Source: Sphingopyxis macrogoltabida (GTDB lineage: Bacteria; Pseudomonadota; Alphaproteobacteria; Sphingomonadales; Sphingomonadaceae). From it: 64,000 nucleotides of DNA. The stretch is taken from positions 1-64,000 of the forward strand of contig QFPJ01000003.1 in NCBI GenBank assembly GCA_003241685.1. The letters are read 5' to 3'. Shown here one piece after another: positions 34,418 to 42,868 of this stretch. Each line of letters begins with the position of its first letter. The first letter of the stretch is position 1. The notes under the pieces were generated by a model. That model did no database searches. It was not told the origin of the DNA and was given only the letters and a program-made list of their open reading frames with translations. Made by a program: the position numbers and the translations under genes.

Positions 34418-37177
34418 ATGACCGGCGCGAGCACCGGCGCACCGCGCCTTCGGTGGAAAGCGGCGCTGCTGGCGGTGCTTGCCCTGGCAGGACTGGCTCC
34501 TGTCGGAGCGCAAGCCTATGAAAAAAAGCCTGTTTCGCTGACATCCGACGATTGGGCGCCGCATGATGACGACAGCTGGCTGTTCGATCTGCGGTCGGGC
34601 CAGTATCGGCTGGGCGAGGGCGTTCGCGGCTATCAGACGCCGCAGGGCATCTGCGTCGATCTGGGCGACATGATCCTCGCGCTCGATCTGGCCGTGCGGA
34701 TCGACAGGAAGTTGCGCCGCGCAACCGGCTGGGTGTTCGACGAGCGACGGACGCTGACGATCGACCGCGACGCGGGCGAAGTGCGCGCGGGCAGCCGCAG
34801 CTTCGCGATCGCGCCGACCGCCATCCGCGACACGGCGGCGGGCTGGTGCGTCGACCTGAATCGGCTCGGCGAGTGGATCGGCGTGCCGGTTGCGGTGGAT
34901 CTGTCCAATTCGGTGCTGCGCATCGACACGGCGGACAAGCTGCCGTTCCAGCTCGCGGCCGAGCGGCGCGCGCGCGCGGCCGCGATCCGCCCGCAGGTGA
35001 GTTTCGATCTGGCGAGCCTGCCGCAAGCCGCCCGGCCCTATGAAAGCTGGGCGACGCCCTCGGTCGATGTCGTCGCTTCCGCCGGGGTCGTCAGCGACAG
35101 GCGCGGCGGATCCCATGTGCAGGCGAGGTACGAACTGTTCGCGGCGGGCGAGGTAGCGAAACAGAGTTTCGACGCGCGGCTGGCATCCGACCAGGAAGGC
35201 GTTCCCGACAGCCTGCGGTTGCGCGTTTATCGTACCGATCCGGGCGCCGACTTGCTCGGCCCGTTGCAAGCGACCCATTATGCGCTCGGCGATGTCGGGT
35301 TGCTCCCGACCGGGCTGGTGGCGCAGTCGGTGCCGGGACGGGGCGCCGTCGTGACCAATCGTCCCGTCGACCGCCCCGACGCCTTTGATCGCACCAGCTT
35401 TCGCGGCGACCTGCCCGCCGGCTGGGATGCCGAACTCTATCGCAACGGCCAGTTGCTGGCGTTCGCGAGTCCCAATGTCGACGGACGCTATGAATTTCTG
35501 GACGTCCCGTTGCAATATGGCGCCAACCGTTTCGAAGTGGTGCTGTACGGCCCGCAAGGGCAGACGCGGCGCGAAGTCCGGCAGGTGCAGGTGGGCATGG
35601 ATTCGATCCCGCCCCGGCAGACCTGGTACTGGGCCGGTGTCGCCCAGGAAAATGCCGACCTGATCGAGTTTGGCGGCCAGCGGGGCGGCGCGTTCCGGCG
35701 CGGCTGGCGCGGCACGCTGGGCATCGAACGCGGGCTGGACACGCGCACGTCGGTCGCCGCCTATGCCCACAGCCTGTTGATCGAAAATGTCCGTCGCACC
35801 TATGCCGAGCTGGCGATCCGCCGGTCGATCGGACCCACCCTGCTGGAAATCGCGGGCGCGCAGGCCGACGACGGCGGCGGCGCGGCGCGGGCCAGCTGGC
35901 TTGCCGCCTTTGGCGACACCTATGTCCGTGCCGATGCGATGCGCGGCTGGGGCGGCTTCGTGTCCGATCGCTTCATCGGTAATATCAAGGGATTGTACGA
36001 AATTTCAGTCGATCAGTCGGTCAGGCTGGGCCGCACCATATTGCCCCTGCATGTCGACCTGCGGCAGATCGAACGGCGATCGGGCATCCGCAGTCTGGAG
36101 GCATCGGCGCGGGCGTCGGCAGGCTTCCGCGCGCTGAGTTTCACCGGCCAGATCGATTGGGCCCGCACCAAGGTGCCGGTCGGCCCTGATCCGCCTGATA
36201 ATGTCACCGCGGCCTTGCTGGCCAATGCCCGGATCGGGCGCGTCCGCCTGCGCGGCGAGGCGCGCTTTGCGCTGTCCGGACAAAATTCCGATTCGCGCAT
36301 GACGGTAATCGGAGAATGGGCCGGCAGGGCCGATGCCGAATGGCGCGCCGAGCTGGGCTATGACCGCGGGCTGGAGCGCGCGCGCGCCGGCCTGGGCTAC
36401 ACGCGCCGGTTCCGGGCGCTCCAGCTGTCGGGATTCGGCGAGGTGGCCAGCGACGGATCGATCGCGGCATCGCTGTCGCTCGCTTTCAGCTTCGGCCCGC
36501 GTCCGCAGGGCGGCGGCTGGCGCGTTTCCGGCGACAAGCTGGCGAGCCGCGGACAGGTGTTCGCCGATGTGTGGATGGACGACAATGGCGACGGTATCCG
36601 CCAGCCGGGCGAAGCGGCGGTCGCGGGCGTGCCGCTGACCGCCGGCAATGTGCCGGCCGATGCCGCGACCGATGCCCGCGGCGGCGCGGCGATCGACGGG
36701 CTGGAGCCTTTTCGCCCGGTGATGATCGGGATCGACACCGGCAGCCTGCCCGATCCCTATGTCCAGCCCGCGTTGCCCGGCGTCGTCGTCGTCCCGCGCC
36801 CTGGTGTCGCGACGCGCGTCGCGCTGCCGATGACCGCGGCCGGCGAGATCGAGGGGATCGCGATGCGCGACAGTGGCACCGCGATCGAGGGGATGACGTT
36901 GGAGCTGGTCGATGCCGAAGGCCGGGTGCGCGCGGCGACGCTGAGCGAGTTCGACGGTTATTTTCTGTTCGAAGGCGTACCCTATGGCCGCTACACGGTG
37001 CGGCCCGCGAAAGATGCTGCCGCGCTGCTGCGGATCGACGGCGCCTTTGCCATCGCCGCCAATCCCGGCGCGTCCGCGCCGCGCGTCCGGCTGGGGCCGC
37101 TGACGTTCAAGCCGTCGGGACGCGGCATGGCGACGGGGGGCCGTGAAGCGCGCGGCAGATTTTTCACGTCCTTTTAA
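34418..37177 (+). CDS. Large usher-like outer-membrane protein with SdrD-like and carboxypeptidase-regulatory-like domains
   Basis: 919 residues with a signal peptide (cleavage near VGAQA). About residues 325-395 resemble fimbrial ushers: SFRGDLPAGWDAELYRNGQL, RYEFLDVPLQYGANRFEVVLYG and GQTRREVRQVQVG. A long stretch of amphipathic strands follows (about 400-700), consistent with a barrel. Unlike PapC-type ushers, the C terminus has an SdrD-B-like calcium motif VWMDDNGDGIRQPGEAAVAG (near 718) and a carboxypeptidase-regulatory-like beta sandwich (FDGYFLFEGVPYGRYTV, near 850). It probably exports the DUF4402 subunit. The assignment rests on these motifs and on gene order, not on full-length similarity. 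Confidence 0.65.
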   Translation: MTGASTGAPRLRWKAALLAVLALAGLAPVGAQAYEKKPVSLTSDDWAPHDDDSWLFDLRSGQYRLGEGVRGYQTPQGICVDLGDMILALDLAVRIDRKLRRATGWVFDERRTLTIDRDAGEVRAGSRSFAIAPTAIRDTAAGWCVDLNRLGEWIGVPVAVDLSNSVLRIDTADKLPFQLAAERRARAAAIRPQVSFDLASLPQAARPYESWATPSVDVVASAGVVSDRRGGSHVQARYELFAAGEVAKQSFDARLASDQEGVPDSLRLRVYRTDPGADLLGPLQATHYALGDVGLLPTGLVAQSVPGRGAVVTNRPVDRPDAFDRTSFRGDLPAGWDAELYRNGQLLAFASPNVDGRYEFLDVPLQYGANRFEVVLYGPQGQTRREVRQVQVGMDSIPPRQTWYWAGVAQENADLIEFGGQRGGAFRRGWRGTLGIERGLDTRTSVAAYAHSLLIENVRRTYAELAIRRSIGPTLLEIAGAQADDGGGAARASWLAAFGDTYVRADAMRGWGGFVSDRFIGNIKGLYEISVDQSVRLGRTILPLHVDLRQIERRSGIRSLEASARASAGFRALSFTGQIDWARTKVPVGPDPPDNVTAALLANARIGRVRLRGEARFALSGQNSDSRMTVIGEWAGRADAEWRAELGYDRGLERARAGLGYTRRFRALQLSGFGEVASDGSIAASLSLAFSFGPRPQGGGWRVSGDKLASRGQVFADVWMDDNGDGIRQPGEAAVAGVPLTAGNVPADAATDARGGAAIDGLEPFRPVMIGIDTGSLPDPYVQPALPGVVVVPRPGVATRVALPMTAAGEIEGIAMRDSGTAIEGMTLELVDAEGRVRAATLSEFDGYFLFEGVPYGRYTVRPAKDAAALLRIDGAFAIAANPGASAPRVRLGPLTFKPSGRGMATGGREARGRFFTSF

Positions 37178-37221
37178 CGACATGCTGTTCAAATGGACCC
37201 CGCGCGGTCAGGAACGGAACA

Positions 37222-38454
37222 ATGGAGACGCTGGAAGAAAGCAAGCCGGCCGTGGATGCGGTCGATCGCGAAATCGCGCGCGGCGTTCGGGGACTGCGCT
37301 TTTCCGCGCCGGTCGAATCGCTTTATCTTGACGAATATCTGCGCGTGCGGGCCCGAATGGTTCCGCTCTGGGCCATGCTCGGAACCGCCTTTTACCTGTT
37401 CGCCATATGGGGCGACCTGACGATGATGTCCGATGTCGCGCCGACGCTGGTCGCGCTGCGACTGGGCGTCTTCGTCCCCTATGCGGGCTTCGTGGTCTTT
37501 GCCATGCGGCGTTGGCCATCGGCGACCAGCTACGACCTGTTGGCGCTGGGAGTCGGGGTGATTGGCCTGGCGCTGCCGATGACGGCGCTGGTGGGTTCGG
37601 CCAGTGCGCACCTGTTCGTCTATCAGACCGGCAGCGTCGGGACGCTGGCCTTTTTCGCCATCGTGCTGCGGCCGCGGTTCCGCACGATCCTGACCGGCCT
37701 GGCCGCGATGGTGGCGATCCAGCTTGCGACGACCGCGCTCAACGGGCGCTTCGATCCCGTCACCTATTCGGGCATCGTCACCTTCTATCTGACGCTGGGC
37801 AGTTTTCTGGCGCTGGCGGCCTATTTCGCCGAACGGGTCGATCGGCTGAATTTCCTCAATCGCCTGCGCGGCCAGGCGTTGCAGGGCGAACTGGTCCGAT
37901 TGTCGCGCCGCGATCCGATGACCGGGCTTTATAATCGCTACATGCTGCTGCGCACGCGCGACGAACTATGGGCGCCCGGAGGGGCTGACCGGAGCCTGTC
38001 GGCGGTGATGATCGATATCGATAACTTCAAACTTTACAACGATATATATGGCCATATCGATGGCGACGCCTGTATCCGCCGCGTCGCCGATACGGTGCGC
38101 GAGCAGGTCGGGGCGCGCGGGCGCGTCTTTCGATACGGCGGCGAGGAAATGCTGGTGCTGATGCCGGACGCCGCGCTGGACGAGGCGCGGGGCGTGGCGG
38201 AATCGATCCACAAGGCGATCGGCGGCCTGCATATCGCGCATCGCGGCCTGTCGCCGGACGGCCGCCTTACGGCGAGCATCGGCGTCGCATCGGCGCAGCC
38301 GGCTCAGGAGACGCTCGAAGGGCTGCTGCGCCGGGCCGATGCGGCGCTTTATGCCGCGAAGCGGGCAGGGCGGAATCGTGTTCACGTCGCCGCCTCCACT
38401 GCCGGCGACAGCGAACAGCGCGGGTCGGATGCGCGCGTGACGACCGCCTGTTAA
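37222..38454 (+). CDS. Membrane diguanylate cyclase (GGDEF protein)
   Basis: 410 residues. About six membrane segments occupy residues 45-215, followed by a short coiled linker and a GGDEF domain. RRDPMTGLYNR begins the domain, MIDIDNFKLYNDIYGHIDGD holds the metal aspartate, and the active site is RYGGEEM, the allowed GGEEF-type variant. It should make cyclic di-GMP from two GTP. No RxxD inhibitory site is visible at the usual position before the active site. Lying 44 bases after the usher-like gene, it may couple c-di-GMP to surface attachment. Confidence 0.9.
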   Translation: METLEESKPAVDAVDREIARGVRGLRFSAPVESLYLDEYLRVRARMVPLWAMLGTAFYLFAIWGDLTMMSDVAPTLVALRLGVFVPYAGFVVFAMRRWPSATSYDLLALGVGVIGLALPMTALVGSASAHLFVYQTGSVGTLAFFAIVLRPRFRTILTGLAAMVAIQLATTALNGRFDPVTYSGIVTFYLTLGSFLALAAYFAERVDRLNFLNRLRGQALQGELVRLSRRDPMTGLYNRYMLLRTRDELWAPGGADRSLSAVMIDIDNFKLYNDIYGHIDGDACIRRVADTVREQVGARGRVFRYGGEEMLVLMPDAALDEARGVAESIHKAIGGLHIAHRGLSPDGRLTASIGVASAQPAQETLEGLLRRADAALYAAKRAGRNRVHVAASTAGDSEQRGSDARVTTAC

Positions 38455-38465
38455 CGATTATTTAG
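38451..38465 (+). promoter_or_regulatory. Candidate CtrA-type box upstream of the FAD oxidoreductase
   Basis: TTAA-CGATTAT-TTAG fits the CtrA consensus TTAA-N7-TTAA with one mismatch and continues as TTTAGCCAT. It overlaps the diguanylate cyclase stop codon and lies about 50 bases before the next start. Confidence 0.35.
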
Positions 38466-38516
38466 CCATATTTGCCCACAGCGGACGCGCAATATTTGCC
38501 TGTGGGGAGTCCATTC

Positions 38517-40061
38517 ATGTCCAATGCCAATCGGTCGGGACCGACCAGTGCCGACGTCGCCATCATCGGTGCGGGGCCAGCGGGGCTGACCGCCGCCTAT
38601 CTGCTGACCAAGCAGGGGTATCGGGTGACGGTGATCGAAAAGGATCCCGTCTATGTCGGCGGCATCAGCCGCACCGTGGAACATGAAGGCTTTCGCTTCG
38701 ATATCGGCGGGCATCGCTTCTTTTCGAAGGCGCAAGAGGTCGTCGATCTGTGGAACGAGATTCTGCCCGACGATTTCATCCAGCGCCCGCGCATGAGCCG
38801 CATCTATTATGAGGGCAAATTCTACAGCTATCCGCTGCGTGCCTTCGAGGCGCTGTGGAACCTCGGCATCATTCGCTCGACGCTGTGCATGGCGAGCTAT
38901 GCCAAGGCGAAGCTGATGCCGAAAAAGCAGGTGCGCAGTTTCGAGGACTGGACCGTCAATCAGTTCGGGCACAAACTGTATTCGATCTTCTTCAAAACCT
39001 ATACCGAAAAGGTGTGGGGGATGCCGTGCGACGAAATGTCGTCCGACTGGGCGGCGCAGCGCATCAAGGGGCTGAGCCTGGGCGCCGCGGTGCTCGACGG
39101 GCTCAAGCGCAGCCTGGGGCTGAACAAGCGTCCCAATGACGGCATGGCGACCAAGACGCTGCTCGAAACCTTCCGCTATCCGCGGCTCGGTCCCGGCATG
39201 ATGTGGGACGCGGCGCGCGACAAGGTCGTCGCGGGCGGCAACCATGTGCTGATGGGCCACAGCTTCAAGCAATTGACGCAGGATCAGGTCAGCGGCCGCT
39301 GGCGCCTGACCGCGACCGGCGCGGACGGCGATGTCGTGATCGACGCGGCGCATGTGATCAGTTCGGCGCCGATGCGCGAACTGGGGGCGCGCATCCATCC
39401 GCTGCCTGCGACCGCGCTGACCGCCGCGCCGCAGCTCAAATATCGCGACTTCCTGACCGTCGCGCTGAAAATCCGGTCGGAGGACCTGTTCCCCGACAAC
39501 TGGATCTACATCCACGACAGCAAGGTGAAGGTCGGCCGCGTCCAGAATTTCCGCAGCTGGTCGCCCGAAATGGTGCCCGATCCCGATCTGGCGTGCGTCG
39601 GCCTCGAATATTTCTGTTTCGAAGGCGATGGCCTGTGGTCGTCGAGCGACGACGATCTGGTCGAACTCGCCAAGCGCGAGATGGCGATCCTCGGCCTGTG
39701 CGACCCGCAGGACGTCGTTGGCGGGGCGGTGGTGCGGCAGGAAAAGGCCTATCCCGTCTATGACGATGATTATGCCGCGCATGTCGCCGCGATGCGCGAG
39801 GAGCTGGAGGCGCGCTATCCGACGCTGCATCTGGTCGGGCGCAACGGCATGCATCGCTACAACAACCAGGATCATGCGATGATGACGGCGATGCTGACGG
39901 TACGCAACATCGTTGCCGGCGCCCGCGTCTATGACATCTGGGGCGTCAACGAGGACGCCGAATATCACGAAAGCGGGAGCGAGGGCGAGCGCGCGGCGCT
40001 GGCGTCGGTGCGCGACGTGCCGGCGCGCATCGACCCGGCCGGCGTCGACAAGGCGGCGTAA
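38517..40061 (+). CDS. NAD(P)/FAD-dependent oxidoreductase (amine oxidase / UDP-galactopyranose mutase-like)
   Basis: 514 residues from the ATG at 38517, which follows GTGGGGAGT. The dinucleotide-binding motif is VAIIGAGPAGLTAAYLLTKQG. FDIGGHRFFSKAQEVVDLW, the family hallmark of the HemY/UGM-like group, follows, and the C-terminal FAD-binding stretch GRNGMHRYNNQDHAM is near residue 440. Members beside GtrA and GT-C genes are thought to act on lipid-linked sugars or isoprenoids, but no reaction is established. It starts a three-gene run with GtrA and the GT-C-like protein. Confidence 0.8.
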   Translation: MSNANRSGPTSADVAIIGAGPAGLTAAYLLTKQGYRVTVIEKDPVYVGGISRTVEHEGFRFDIGGHRFFSKAQEVVDLWNEILPDDFIQRPRMSRIYYEGKFYSYPLRAFEALWNLGIIRSTLCMASYAKAKLMPKKQVRSFEDWTVNQFGHKLYSIFFKTYTEKVWGMPCDEMSSDWAAQRIKGLSLGAAVLDGLKRSLGLNKRPNDGMATKTLLETFRYPRLGPGMMWDAARDKVVAGGNHVLMGHSFKQLTQDQVSGRWRLTATGADGDVVIDAAHVISSAPMRELGARIHPLPATALTAAPQLKYRDFLTVALKIRSEDLFPDNWIYIHDSKVKVGRVQNFRSWSPEMVPDPDLACVGLEYFCFEGDGLWSSSDDDLVELAKREMAILGLCDPQDVVGGAVVRQEKAYPVYDDDYAAHVAAMREELEARYPTLHLVGRNGMHRYNNQDHAMMTAMLTVRNIVAGARVYDIWGVNEDAEYHESGSEGERAALASVRDVPARIDPAGVDKAA

Positions 40062-40086
40062 CGCCATGGCGGGGGGGAGCGAGGCG

Positions 40087-40521
40087 ATGCCATCTTTCGC
40101 CGCCCGCCTGATCGCCGCGCTGCGCCGCGGCGAGCTGCGCTGGGTCAATTATCTGCTCGCGAGCGGGCTGGCGCTCGGCACCGATGCGGGGCTGTTCCTG
40201 CTGCTGCTCGACGCCGGACTGACCGCGATGGCGGCATCGGCGGTCGGTTATTGCGCGGGCATATTGGTGCACTGGCTGATTTCCAGTCGGCTGGTCTTCG
40301 CCGACGGCGCCGCGGCGCGGGGCACGGGCGAACGCCAGCGCCAGAAAATGCTGTTCGTCGGTTCGGCGGTCGTCGGGCTGGCGGTCACCACCGCCATTGT
40401 CGGCGGCACCACCGCGCTGGGGCTCGATCCCCGGCTGGCGAAGCTGGCGGCGATCGTCGTCAGTTTCCAGACGACCTATCTGCTGCGCCGCCACATCGTC
40501 TTCCGGGCCGCCGCCGCATGA
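40087..40521 (+). CDS. GtrA-family membrane protein
   Basis: 144 residues with four predicted membrane helices and the GtrA hallmark RWVNYLLASGLALGTDAGLF at the N terminus. Such proteins help move or flip undecaprenyl-phosphate-linked glucose in O-antigen or glycan modification. The ATG at 40087 is favoured over 40066 because GGGGGGAGCGAGG lies just upstream. It overlaps the following GT-C-like gene (ATGA at 40518-40521). Confidence 0.85.
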   Translation: MPSFAARLIAALRRGELRWVNYLLASGLALGTDAGLFLLLLDAGLTAMAASAVGYCAGILVHWLISSRLVFADGAAARGTGERQRQKMLFVGSAVVGLAVTTAIVGGTTALGLDPRLAKLAAIVVSFQTTYLLRRHIVFRAAAA

Positions 40522-42344
40522 CGGGCGCGCCGGCGCCGACCGCGCCCGGCCTGCCGCGTTGGCTGACGCCGGTGCGCTTTGCGCTGATCGTCTGGGGCGC
40601 GATGAGCCTGATCGCGATCGCCGCGCACTGGCACGCTATTGTCGCGCTCCAGCTCAGCGACACCGACGATGCCGTGCGGATGGTGCAGGTCCGCGACCTG
40701 CTCGCGGGGCAGGGCTGGTGGGATCTGGTGCAGCACCGGATCAATCCCGTCGATGGCGGCGTGCTGATGCATTGGTCGCGTATCGTCGACGCGCCGCTGG
40801 CGCTGGGCATCGTGATCCTGAAACCGCTGGTTGGTCAGGCGCTTGCCGAACAGATCGTGATGGCCCTGTGGCCGCCGCTGCTCGGCGCCTTGCTCGCGGC
40901 CGCGATGGTGCGCGGCTATCGCGGCCTCGATGACCGGCGCATCGTCTGGGCCGCACCATTTTTCCTGATATTGTCGGGTTTTATCATCGCACAGTTTCGC
41001 CCGCTGCGCGTCGATCACCATGGCTGGCAGATATTGCTCGCAATGCTGGTCATGGGACAGGCGCTGCGTCCCGCAAGCCGGCGCGCCGGGCTGTGGGGCG
41101 GGGTCGCTGCGGCTGCGCTGCTCGCCGTATCGATCGAGGGCTTGCCGATGGCGGCGCTGTTCGCCGCGCTTGCCGCGCTGCGCTGGATTCTGTCGGGGCG
41201 CAGCGACGATGCACAGCGGCTGACGGGCTATATGACCGGCCTTGCCGGTGGTGCGCTGGCGTTCCAGTTCGCGACGCGCGGGCCGGCGGGGTTGGCGGGC
41301 ACCTGGTGCGATTCGCTCTCGGCGCCTTATCTGGCGGCCTTTGCCGCCGCCGCGGGCGTGACGGCCGCGGCGGTCGCCGCGCGTCCGGCGCGGCGCCGGA
41401 TTCGCGTCTTGCTGCTCGGCGGCGCGGGGCTGATCGCGGGCGCCCTGCTGGTCGGTATCGAACCGCAATGCGCGAAGGGGCCCTTCGCCTCGCTCGATCC
41501 GATCGTCGTCGATTATTGGTATCGCAGCGTTCTGGAGGGGCAGCCGCTGTGGCGCTCGACGCCGCATGATGCGATCTTCGTGCTGGTGCCCGAAATTATC
41601 GGCCTTGCCGGAACGATATTGGCGTGGCGTGCCGCGCCGACTGCCGCGGACCGCCGCGACTGGGCGACGATCCTGATCGCGCTGGCGGGGGCGAGCCTGT
41701 TGTCGCTGCTCGTGATGCGCAGCGTATCGACGGCGCATCTGTTCGCCATTCCCGGCGCCGCGTGGATCGGCCTGCGGGTGTGGGACCGCGCGCGCGCGAT
41801 CGGCGCCACGCTGCCGCGTGTCGCGGCATCGGTGCTGGCCAGTCTGACGCTGCCGCTGTTCGCGAGCATCGCGGTGGCCGTCCCGCTCGGCTGGGCGGTG
41901 CCTGCCTTTCGATCCGCCGATGACGCTGCGGGCGGCAAGCCGGAACCCGAACAGCAATGTTTCGACGACGCGTCGATCGCGGCGCTGAACCGGCTGGCGC
42001 CGACGACGATTCTGGCGCCGATCGATCTTGGATCGCCGCTTCTTTTCCTGACGCCTCATAACCAGGTGGCGACAGGCCATCATCGCAACAGGGAAGCGAT
42101 GGCCGATGCGATCAAAGCCTTTGTCGGCGATCCGGCGAAGGCGGAGGCGCTGGTTCGCGGCCGCGGCGCGACGTTGATTGTCGTGTGCCCCACCGCGAAT
42201 GATTTTCAGCAATATCGCGAATCGCGCAAGGATTCGCTCGCGGCACGGCTTTATGATCGCAAGCCGCCCGACTGGCTGGAGCCGCTGCCGATCGCCGCGC
42301 GCAAGGGTCTGCGCGTCTGGCGGGTCAGGCCGGCCGGAAACTGA
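40518..42344 (+). CDS. GT-C-like polytopic membrane protein (probable glycosyltransferase)
   Basis: 608 residues with about ten to twelve hydrophobic segments in the first 480 residues and a soluble C-terminal region. The first periplasmic loop has QLSDTDDAVRMVQVRDLL followed by PVDGGVLMHWSRIVDAPLAL. The acidic DTDD motif near residue 51 is in the place where GT-C enzymes (STT3/ArnT type) keep a metal or catalytic aspartate. It probably transfers a sugar from a polyprenyl-phosphate donor supplied with GtrA's help. The acceptor is unknown. The 3' end overlaps msrB by 20 bases in the convergent orientation. Confidence 0.75.
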   Translation: MTGAPAPTAPGLPRWLTPVRFALIVWGAMSLIAIAAHWHAIVALQLSDTDDAVRMVQVRDLLAGQGWWDLVQHRINPVDGGVLMHWSRIVDAPLALGIVILKPLVGQALAEQIVMALWPPLLGALLAAAMVRGYRGLDDRRIVWAAPFFLILSGFIIAQFRPLRVDHHGWQILLAMLVMGQALRPASRRAGLWGGVAAAALLAVSIEGLPMAALFAALAALRWILSGRSDDAQRLTGYMTGLAGGALAFQFATRGPAGLAGTWCDSLSAPYLAAFAAAAGVTAAAVAARPARRRIRVLLLGGAGLIAGALLVGIEPQCAKGPFASLDPIVVDYWYRSVLEGQPLWRSTPHDAIFVLVPEIIGLAGTILAWRAAPTAADRRDWATILIALAGASLLSLLVMRSVSTAHLFAIPGAAWIGLRVWDRARAIGATLPRVAASVLASLTLPLFASIAVAVPLGWAVPAFRSADDAAGGKPEPEQQCFDDASIAALNRLAPTTILAPIDLGSPLLFLTPHNQVATGHHRNREAMADAIKAFVGDPAKAEALVRGRGATLIVVCPTANDFQQYRESRKDSLAARLYDRKPPDWLEPLPIAARKGLRVWRVRPAGN

Positions 42345-42813
42345 GCGCCGCGCCGTTCATGCAATAGCGTTTTCCGGTCGGCTTCGGCCCGTCGTCGAAA
42401 ACATGCCCCAGGTGCCCGCCGCAGCGGCGGCAATGCACTTCGGTGCGCGCATAGCCGAGATCATGGTCGGTGCCGGTGCCCACCGCGTCCTTCAGCGGCG
42501 CCCAGAAACTGGGCCAGCCGGTGCGGCTGTCATATTTGGTGCGGCTGGAATAGAGCGGCAGAGCACAGCCCGCGCATGCATAGGCGCCGGCGCGCTTTTC
42601 CTTGTCGAGCGGGCTGGTGAAGGCGCGTTCGGTCGCCGCCTCGCGCAGCACGCGATATTGCAGCGGCGACAGGCGCTGTTTCCATTCGGCGTCGGTCAGC
42701 CGCCAGCCGGGCTGTGCCTGCGGCCGCTTGCCGGGTTTGGCGAACAGCACCGGCGCCGCGATCATCGCGCCGCCAAGGGCAAGGCCGGACAGAAGATAGC
42801 GACGTTCGATCAT
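42325..42813 (-). CDS. msrB: Peptide-methionine (R)-S-oxide reductase, exported
   Basis: 162 residues from the ATG at 42813 (AAGGAGT upstream). MsrB reduces methionine-R-sulfoxide in oxidised proteins. An N-terminal hydrophobic segment after ERRYLLSG resembles a Tat or lipoprotein-free export signal, so the enzyme is likely periplasmic. Zinc cysteines are 80 and 83 (CAGC) and 128 and 131 (CRRC). The core has GWPSFW and the catalytic Cys151 is in KRYCMNGAAL. No MsrA is encoded nearby. Confidence 0.93.
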   Translation of the reverse strand: MIERRYLLSGLALGGAMIAAPVLFAKPGKRPQAQPGWRLTDAEWKQRLSPLQYRVLREAATERAFTSPLDKEKRAGAYACAGCALPLYSSRTKYDSRTGWPSFWAPLKDAVGTGTDHDLGYARTEVHCRRCGGHLGHVFDDGPKPTGKRYCMNGAALSFRPA

Positions 42814-42868
42814 ATCGGGACTCCTTACCCCCAATACGCGACCGGCCTGCGCCTGGTTACATCCCGCG

